From the NCBI GenBank assembly GCA_964459205.1, contig CAYWKJ010000012.1:1-30386 (forward strand): DNA of 30,386 bases. The letters are read 5' to 3'. The translations under genes and the position numbers were made by a program. The stretch comes from JABJMC01 sp964459205 (GTDB lineage Bacteria > Patescibacteriota > Gracilibacteria > UBA1369 > UBA12473). Below, piece after piece: positions 25,155 to 30,386 of the stretch (positions are counted from its first letter, which is position 1; each line of letters starts with the position of its first letter). The notes under the pieces are model-generated. The model saw nothing but the letters and a program-made list of their open reading frames with translations, did no database searches and was not told the origin of the DNA.

Positions 25155-26429
25155 TTATTTTTTTTGAATTATGCGATAACTAATAAGGATTAATACTGCA
25201 GCTCCAAGTCCTATTACTGCCCATAAAAGCCACTGGGCTCTCTCTGTAGACTGATCATCTTGATCGTCACATTCATCACCATCACCGTCACCATCTACAT
25301 CTGATTGACTCTCATTATTAACATCCGGACAATTGTCCTCGCTATTAATAATGCCGTCATTGTCTTCGTCGTCGCATACCCATCCAATCTCATCTAAGTC
25401 TTTGTCTAACTGATCGGGGTTAGCGTGAAGTGGGCAGTTATCAGCGTCATTGCCTAATCCATCTTCATCATAATCAAGTTGCGTTTTGTTAGGATCTTCT
25501 GGGGCATTGTCACAAACATCTCCCAATGAATCATTGTCGCTATCATCCTGGTTATCGCTAGCTATAAACGGGCAGTTATCTATAACGTTAGGAAAACCAT
25601 CTAAATCAAAGTCTATATTGTAATCCGTGTTATTCATGCCTGGCCCCAAAGTCGCGGTTTGGGTGTCTATGGTCGTATACAAATGATCCGTGTCGTAATC
25701 TGTTTCCGAGGAGACTATTGAGCCGTAATATAAGCTGTAAGTTGTGTTTGGCTCAGCTTCAAAAAGCAACTTTGCTTCTGTTGTTCCAGTTAGATCTAGC
25801 TCTGAAATTGTTAATGAGTCATCGGAATAAGTTAAAGTAACGCGAATGTATTGAGCCAAAGTCTCGGGATAATCAATTGTGGTTTGGGGGCGGCTTAAAG
25901 AAACTGCTTCCCGCCATAAATAACCATCATCACTTAAGTCGATTTTTAGGAAATCCCAATTTTTACTGGAATCAGCTGGGGTTAAAGAAAGCTCGTTAGT
26001 AAACTGCTTTTCTCCTAAATCAATAATGAAATATGAATTACCGTTGTCTATTTGGTAGTCAGCCTCAAAAAAAGTTTCGGTGTCGCCATCTAGCATGTTA
26101 GAGGCCTCAAAAGTTTCGCCAAGGGCAGCTGCCCGGGTTGAAGAAACTTCTGTTACAGAAATAATACTGGCTAGACTTCCTTTATTTTCCGTTAAAATAG
26201 CGTAGGGGATTTCATCTCCTATGGTGCTTGCGATGCGCAAATCATAAATCGAGGCTGCTTGGCGTACTTCCTGAGTAATTGGTAGCCGAACGGGGCTGGC
26301 TTCATTCAATTCTGGCATTTCAATTTCACTTATGTATTGAAATTGATTTACTGAAAAGGCAAAGACCAGAGAAGGGAATATAAAGGAGCTAATGGCTAGG
26401 GCTCCTAAAAATTTATAGAACTTTTTCAT
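25155..26429 (-). CDS. DUF3999-like surface protein with discoidin-like domain, thrombospondin type 3 repeats and C-terminal anchor
   Basis: 424 residues from the ATG at 26429; an in-frame TTG at 26435 is less likely. The signal peptide is KKFYKFLGALAISSFIFPSLVFA. The next region (about 27-90: FQYISEIEMPEL, IYDLRIASTIGDEIPYAIL) resembles the DUF3999 N-terminus. An F5/8-type-C (discoidin-like) jelly-roll follows (about 100-215) with NMLDGDTETFFEA, YFIIDLGEKQ and QYIRVTLTY. Residues about 272-390 carry calcium-binding thrombospondin type 3 repeats with D-x-D-x-D-G and D-N-C-P motifs. A TM helix (about 398-418) and a basic tail close the chain. It should be an outward-facing, membrane-anchored, Ca2+-stabilised stalk with a glycan-binding-type head. 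That fits a role in contact with other cells or the wall, which is inference. A TATAAA lies 4 bases upstream of the TTG. Confidence 0.85.
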   Translation of the reverse strand: MKKFYKFLGALAISSFIFPSLVFAFSVNQFQYISEIEMPELNEASPVRLPITQEVRQAASIYDLRIASTIGDEIPYAILTENKGSLASIISVTEVSSTRAAALGETFEASNMLDGDTETFFEADYQIDNGNSYFIIDLGEKQFTNELSLTPADSSKNWDFLKIDLSDDGYLWREAVSLSRPQTTIDYPETLAQYIRVTLTYSDDSLTISELDLTGTTEAKLLFEAEPNTTYSLYYGSIVSSETDYDTDHLYTTIDTQTATLGPGMNNTDYNIDFDLDGFPNVIDNCPFIASDNQDDSDNDSLGDVCDNAPEDPNKTQLDYDEDGLGNDADNCPLHANPDQLDKDLDEIGWVCDDEDNDGIINSEDNCPDVNNESQSDVDGDGDGDECDDQDDQSTERAQWLLWAVIGLGAAVLILISYRIIQKK

Positions 26430-26451
26430 GGGCAAGATATTTATAACGAGG

Positions 26452-26480
26452 TAGACAGAACGTTTTCCTTATCTTAATAT
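26452..26480 (+). promoter_or_regulatory. Candidate promoter of the C39-like lipoprotein gene
   Basis: TAGACA (26452-26457), 17 bp spacer, TAATAT (26475-26480). The ATG at 26508 would have a leader of about 20 nt. It lies in the 78-bp divergent gap. Confidence 0.5.
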
Positions 26481-26507
26481 GATTTTCCTTTTAATTAAAA
26501 CTTTTAT

Positions 26508-27272
26508 ATGAAAAGGCTTACATTACTCATTCTAACTATGCTGGTTTTGGGAGGTTGTTCTTATGCGGAGTTCAAGCTGGCGCAATACCAAAGCGATGTC
26601 CCTTTAACAGATAAAGAAGGCAAGGAACGCGTGGAGCGCCCAATCGAAGAGCCTTCCCCAGAAAATGGTTTTGCGATTGATGGGGCTGATTTGTCTATGG
26701 CGGTGAATTTAAATGTGCCTTTTTATTCGCAAGCCCCATATGGAGATTGGGGCATGCCATATCAAGAAGCCTGTGAAGAGGCGAGTTTATTACTGGCTTG
26801 GTATTATGTGAATGGTCGCACGCCTTCGATTGATGAATTTGAAGCTGATGAGTTAGCTATGGTGGACTGGGAAATTGAATATTTCGGCCAATACGAGCAC
26901 ACTGATATTTCGCAAACTGCGGAGATAGCCAGTGTTTATTTAGGTTTTGATAATTGGGAAATTTTGGAAAATCCAACGATTGATGATTTAAAGCGTGAAC
27001 TTTCGGAAGGCAACCCAATTGTGGCTCCTTTTGCGGGGCGATACTTAGGAAATCCTTATTTTACAGGTTTGGGACCGGTTTATCATATGTTGGTGATCAA
27101 GGGCTATGACGAAGATGAGTTCATTACAAATGATGTGGGAACACGGCATGGGTCTAATTTTGTTTATAAATATGACACGCTAATGAACGCCCTTCATGAC
27201 TGGCATGATAGTGCAGAGACTGATGATGAAGGGATTTTGAATGGGGCGAAGAAGGTTTTGGTTTTAAGATAA
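26508..27272 (+). CDS. C39-like cysteine peptidase family lipoprotein
   Basis: 254 residues. The N-terminus is a lipoprotein signal (RLTLLILTMLVLGGC) with lipobox L-G-G-C and the lipidated C17. The mature part matches the C39-like (peptidase_C39_2) fold: VPFYSQAPYGDWGMPYQEACEEASLLLAWYY with the candidate nucleophile C89, then GNPIVAPFAGRYLGNP and YHMLVIKGYDEDEFITND with H193 and N208/D209 as triad partners. Such proteins are papain-fold peptidases or amidases on the outer face of the membrane; the substrate is unknown. It is divergent from the DUF3999/TSP3 gene across 78 bp, which suggests joint control. The next gene follows after 58 bp with its own promoter. Confidence 0.85.
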   Translation: MKRLTLLILTMLVLGGCSYAEFKLAQYQSDVPLTDKEGKERVERPIEEPSPENGFAIDGADLSMAVNLNVPFYSQAPYGDWGMPYQEACEEASLLLAWYYVNGRTPSIDEFEADELAMVDWEIEYFGQYEHTDISQTAEIASVYLGFDNWEILENPTIDDLKRELSEGNPIVAPFAGRYLGNPYFTGLGPVYHMLVIKGYDEDEFITNDVGTRHGSNFVYKYDTLMNALHDWHDSAETDDEGILNGAKKVLVLR

Positions 27273-27275
27273 GGG

Positions 27276-27304
27276 TTGACAAATCGCTACTTTTGTGCGA
27301 AATT
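27276..27304 (+). promoter_or_regulatory. Candidate promoter of the 576-residue protein gene
   Basis: Consensus TTGACA (27276-27281), 17 bp spacer ending in TGTGC, then a weak hexamer GAAATT (27299-27304). The TGTGC fits the T-R-T-G-N extended -10 pattern and could offset the weak hexamer. ATG at 27331. Confidence 0.5.
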
Positions 27305-27330
27305 AAATCCTTGTTTTTTATTTTCCCTTC

Positions 27331-29061
27331 ATGGCTGAGGCCCCACAATTAACGATTGTTCCGCCAGAGCCGGCTTTGCAAGCTGTGGACTATGTTGATC
27401 CGCAAGTGGTGTTAGATCTGTTTTGGGAGCAAAATGAAGAACTTCTACGAGAAAGAATCCGCGCTTTGCCTTATTACGATGACCTTTTAGAAGAAAAAAG
27501 GCGCGAGCATGAAGGTCTAACCGAACAGCAATTTGAAGCTGTGTTTTTTGCACATGAACAAGCTTTTGTAAATCATGTGTTAACCCGTTTAACCACTATT
27601 TTAAACAACGCTGAGCAACAATATCAGCTTGGAGATGAGGGTATTGTTTTTAATATTCATACCTCTTTGCTTTGTGATGTTGATGAATCTATTGGCGGGA
27701 AACTTGGACAAAGGCGTTTTGGCATTCGTCCCTCGGCTGCTTTATTATTGCGATTTATTCGTGATGGGTTACCAAATATTCGCGTGGGAATTGTGACTAC
27801 TCGCGGCCAAGAATCCTTAGACAAACAATTAGCTGGAGAAGAAGAAAAGGGATCACTAACAGAAGTGTCTGAGTTTATTACCGGAGAAGCGGTTGGGGTT
27901 TACAATGTTTCTAGTAGTGGCTGGGGGCCACCTCAACAAGTGAATGTTGATGCTTTTGATTCACGAATGTATCCCGACTACCAACCTGAGAGAGATTTAG
28001 GATATTTACTTATGACTAAATTAGGATTTTCTTCTCAAGAAGCGGCTGATTTTGAAAGAGATGAGTGGCCTGTTTTTCGAGAGGCTTGTCTTAAAGCGGA
28101 GATTGCAAGACATCCTCAGTTATATATTCGTCATAATCATGTTGAACGCCCAACTCGACTAATTTGTCGAGAAAACAGAGAAAGCTTAGAAGGGTTAAAT
28201 CCTAGGCAGCTTAGCTATCGAATTATTACTGAAATTCTAATGCAAACCGAGCGCTTAGCTCAAATTATGGATGAGGAAAATCACCCTTTAAATCTTTCGG
28301 AGGTAATAAATGATGTGATGCAAGGAGCCTTAGTTGATGTACCGGAACCACACAGAGAGCTGTTTAGAGAAGTGGTTGCTAATGGAATTGAAGCCGTTTG
28401 TGATGGGCTTAACAAAATTCGTGACAGATCGCATCATGTTAAAATCCCTGAAGAAATTACTAGTCGAATAGAAATATTACGCTATGCAAAAAGGGAGCAA
28501 GAGCTTAGAGAAATTCAGCGTACAGGAGTTCCAAGTTTTATAGCGGGAAATTGTTATGACGGAGGAGCGATAGATAATGCTTACTATATGCTTCGCGAGC
28601 GTTTTTTAACTCAAGAAGATGGTCTGCAAATTATGCGACCAAATTTCCAAACACGATTTGATGAGGCTCATAGCTTGGTTTTGAGTGAAAACCAACAACA
28701 TATGAAAAATTTTGAACGACAATTAGTTAACGTGTTGGGATTAGAGGCTGACGATAAGCTTGGAGAGAACATTCAGCACGCAAAAGTGGCCTTACAAAGA
28801 TTAGCAACGTGTAGGAGGCAATTAGACGAAGGGGCCGCGTCGGTGGCCATTGTGGTAGATAATGAAGAAATAGCCGAAAGATTAGATCAATTATTCCAAG
28901 GAAACTTAACTGACGCCGAAGGGCGACCAGTTGATGGCTATGCTTTATTTGGACTCCCAGATGAATATCGTGGACGTTTGTTTATGATCCACGTTGGACA
29001 AAACGCCGAATATTCGCAAACGGCATTTAATGCGCGGATTGTGGCCTTGTTGGCGGCCTAA
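27331..29061 (+). CDS. Protein of unknown function with degenerate HAD-like core
   Basis: 576 residues, no full-length family recognised, no signal peptide or TM helix. Residues 104-115 (GIVFNIHTSLLC) sit where a HAD hydrolase has its D-x-D motif, but both aspartates are missing (N-I-H). RPSAALLLRFIRDGLPNIRVGIVTTRG (about 133-159) looks like the HAD R-P-x-x-x-x-L-L and motif II T regions. SVAIVVDNEEIAERLDQLF near 500-520 resembles the late acidic motif. Between them lies a long, mostly helical insert (about 215-490). If the fold is right, this is a non-catalytic HAD relative used for binding. Its TAA overlaps the murJ stop on the other strand in the tetramer CTAA. Coding is certain; the HAD link is tentative. 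Confidence 0.65.
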   Translation: MAEAPQLTIVPPEPALQAVDYVDPQVVLDLFWEQNEELLRERIRALPYYDDLLEEKRREHEGLTEQQFEAVFFAHEQAFVNHVLTRLTTILNNAEQQYQLGDEGIVFNIHTSLLCDVDESIGGKLGQRRFGIRPSAALLLRFIRDGLPNIRVGIVTTRGQESLDKQLAGEEEKGSLTEVSEFITGEAVGVYNVSSSGWGPPQQVNVDAFDSRMYPDYQPERDLGYLLMTKLGFSSQEAADFERDEWPVFREACLKAEIARHPQLYIRHNHVERPTRLICRENRESLEGLNPRQLSYRIITEILMQTERLAQIMDEENHPLNLSEVINDVMQGALVDVPEPHRELFREVVANGIEAVCDGLNKIRDRSHHVKIPEEITSRIEILRYAKREQELREIQRTGVPSFIAGNCYDGGAIDNAYYMLRERFLTQEDGLQIMRPNFQTRFDEAHSLVLSENQQHMKNFERQLVNVLGLEADDKLGENIQHAKVALQRLATCRRQLDEGAASVAIVVDNEEIAERLDQLFQGNLTDAEGRPVDGYALFGLPDEYRGRLFMIHVGQNAEYSQTAFNARIVALLAA

Positions 29062-30386
29062 GTTTGCCGAGATTTCAACAACTGCATCAACGATCCAATT
29101 AGGAACGTTGTTTGAAGTGTGAGCCCAATAGCAAAGGCGGCTGGAATGGCGAATAGGCCAAAATCCTCGAGTAAATAGGCGCTAGAAAACATGGTCAGGG
29201 CAATGGTGGAAACATGAATTGCAGAGGGGCGCCAGGTATTTTTGAGGGCGTAATGTGAGCGAGCGAGGAGATGGACAATGCTTTCGAGCGGCACCGAAAT
29301 ACAATAAACCATCAGGAGTGAGGAGGTGGCAATGACTGCGGCTTGGTCGAACTTGCCGCCGCCGAGAAGAATATTAATAATCGGATAGCTGAGTACGGCG
29401 AGCGCAATGGCAGCTAAGGCAGTGAGCCCAAAAACTGTGAGGGATTTGGTGCGGACGAGGTGGGCAAATTCAGAGAACTTTTTCTTGGCAGCGAGGCTAG
29501 AGAGATTGGCGAACGCAGCCAGGGCGATGGCGATGCCAATTAAACTAACTGGGACGCTCTGGAAATTGCGGGCAAAAGCATAAATCGTGACACTCCCTTC
29601 TTCGAGTTGGCTGGCTAATCTTACAAACCACCATAACAAGATTTGCCACATACCAAGTTGGGCCACGCGAGGTAGCATCAAATGTACGGTTTCCTTGATT
29701 TCTGGGCTCATTTTAAGGCAAAACCTCGGACGCCAACCATAACGAATCATGGATGGAGTACGGATTCCTAAATGGAGTGCGGCCCCCAAAATTGTTCCCA
29801 TTACTAATCCAAAAACTCCGTAAGTGGGCGCAAAAGCAAAAACACCAATAATAATTCCGATGTTATACATTACTGGTGCCAGGCCATACCACATGAATTC
29901 TTTAATCGAAATAAGGGCGTTTCCAAAAGTGTTGGATATCGCAAAGAGAATCGGGGAAAGCAGCATTAAGCGCGTTACTTGAATATATTCGGCTTGTTTG
30001 GCAGCGTCGAATCCCGGAACTAAGAAATCTGTGAGATAGGGGAGAGTGAGAGCAAAAACCGCACAGGCGGCCACTAAAATCATCAATCCATAACTAATAA
30101 TTTGATTGGTGTATTGAAGGGCTTTTTGCTTAGCGTGTTCGTCGAGGTGCGAAAAAATCGGCACAAAAGCGGCGGAAAGTGAACCTGTTACAAGCAAAGC
30201 GAGGAAAAAATCCGGAATTACAAAAGCGGCGTTGTAAATGTCTAATTCGGAAGAGGCTCCAAAAGTTATGGCAAAAGTTCGATCGCGAACAAGTCCGAGA
30301 AAGTAGCTGAGGCCGGAAGTGAAAGTTAGAGCTAGGGCTGTGTGAAAAAGCAGATTCTTAAAACCGCCGGCTTTTTCTTTTTGGGC
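29058..30386 (-). CDS. murJ: Lipid II flippase MurJ (MviN), start beyond the window edge
   Basis: 443 visible residues of a MATE/MOP-superfamily polytopic membrane protein that flips lipid II across the cytoplasmic membrane. The frame is open to base 30386, so the true start lies outside; an internal TTG at 30197 is not the start. The family N-terminal pattern is present: KNLLFHTALALTFTSGLSYFLGLVRDRTFA, FGASSELDIYNAAFVIPDF and LLVTGSLSAAFVPIFS. Later segments include YAFARNFQSVPVSLIGIAIALAAFANLS, LLGGGKFD and SLLMVYCISVPLESIVHLLARSHYALKNT. Only a few N-terminal residues seem missing. Together with murF at the other end of the window it marks the region as rich in wall-synthesis genes. Confidence 0.94.
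   Translation of the reverse strand, partial: AQKEKAGGFKNLLFHTALALTFTSGLSYFLGLVRDRTFAITFGASSELDIYNAAFVIPDFFLALLVTGSLSAAFVPIFSHLDEHAKQKALQYTNQIISYGLMILVAACAVFALTLPYLTDFLVPGFDAAKQAEYIQVTRLMLLSPILFAISNTFGNALISIKEFMWYGLAPVMYNIGIIIGVFAFAPTYGVFGLVMGTILGAALHLGIRTPSMIRYGWRPRFCLKMSPEIKETVHLMLPRVAQLGMWQILLWWFVRLASQLEEGSVTIYAFARNFQSVPVSLIGIAIALAAFANLSSLAAKKKFSEFAHLVRTKSLTVFGLTALAAIALAVLSYPIINILLGGGKFDQAAVIATSSLLMVYCISVPLESIVHLLARSHYALKNTWRPSAIHVSTIALTMFSSAYLLEDFGLFAIPAAFAIGLTLQTTFLIGSLMQLLKSRQT

Noticed and set aside
26433..26435. TTG at 26435 as start of the DUF3999 protein
   Set aside because: The ATG two codons later gives a standard signal peptide start (MKKFYKF), and a -10-like TATAAA lies 4 bases before the TTG.
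27273..27330. Intrinsic terminator between the C39-like and HAD-like genes
   Set aside because: The only stem is TCGC/GCGA, 4 bp, and the T-rich stretch is too far from it. The region is better explained by a promoter.
30195..30197. TTG at 30197 as the murJ start
   Set aside because: The same frame stays open to the window edge and encodes the conserved MurJ N-terminus (GLVRDR, FGASSELD), so the start lies outside.

Overview
This window looks like chromosomal DNA from an uncultured Patescibacteria (CPR) bacterium. The evidence is a MurF of the CPR type, a TraG/VirD4-like ATPase gene of the kind common in CPR genomes, a DUF3999/discoidin/thrombospondin-type-3 surface protein, very tight gene packing, no recognisable Shine-Dalgarno sites, and long lineage-specific proteins. 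The base composition is moderately AT-rich and the code is standard: no reading frame needs TGA as sense. None of the 22 genes whose stop is visible ends in TGA, which would suit a lineage related to the Gracilibacteria/Absconditabacteria group. That finer placement is a guess.

Layout. 1-2901 (+): murF with its first ~207 bp inverted, holB (DNA polymerase III delta'), and a TPR protein broken by a one-base frameshift. 2898-3893 (-): a CaCA-family Ca2+/Na+ antiporter. 3953-5170 (+): an L,D-transpeptidase with no signal peptide. 5173-13643 (-): tRNA-Pro(GGG), tRNA-Leu(CAA), a small membrane protein, a TraG/VirD4-like ATPase, a 1601-residue multidomain protein with wall-enzyme-like folds, and a 203-residue membrane-anchored protein. 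13707-20230 (-): a compact housekeeping and envelope run in the order of transcription hpf, cysteine desulfurase, rny, ytxH-like, CPA2 antiporter, vanW-like. 20295-23618 (-): a 1107-residue acidic repeat protein. 23724-24743 (+): QueG-like epoxyqueuosine reductase. 24733-26429 (-): a PH-like membrane protein and the DUF3999/TSP3 surface protein. 26508-29061 (+): a C39-like lipoprotein and a 576-residue degenerate HAD-like protein. 29058 to the right edge (-): murJ, running off the window.

Common thread. Much of the window concerns the cell wall: precursor synthesis (MurF), lipid II flipping (MurJ), crosslinking (L,D-transpeptidase), wall binding (VanW/PG_binding_4), and the 1601-residue protein with NlpC/CHAP-like, LysM-like, lysozyme-like and phosphodiester-glycosidase-like regions. 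Five proteins that I cannot match to a full-length known family (405, 1601, 203, 1107 and 576 residues) lack a classical N-terminal signal peptide. Each has its own sigma70-like promoter, and several of these promoters share an extended -10 element. The best candidate for something undescribed is this set, above all the 1601-residue protein beside the secretion-type ATPase. Whether they form one system is inference.

All four convergent gene junctions overlap or nearly touch, and I found no convincing intrinsic terminator. No stretch over 300 bases lacks a gene or gene fragment. No CRISPR array, insertion sequence, rRNA or replication origin was seen.
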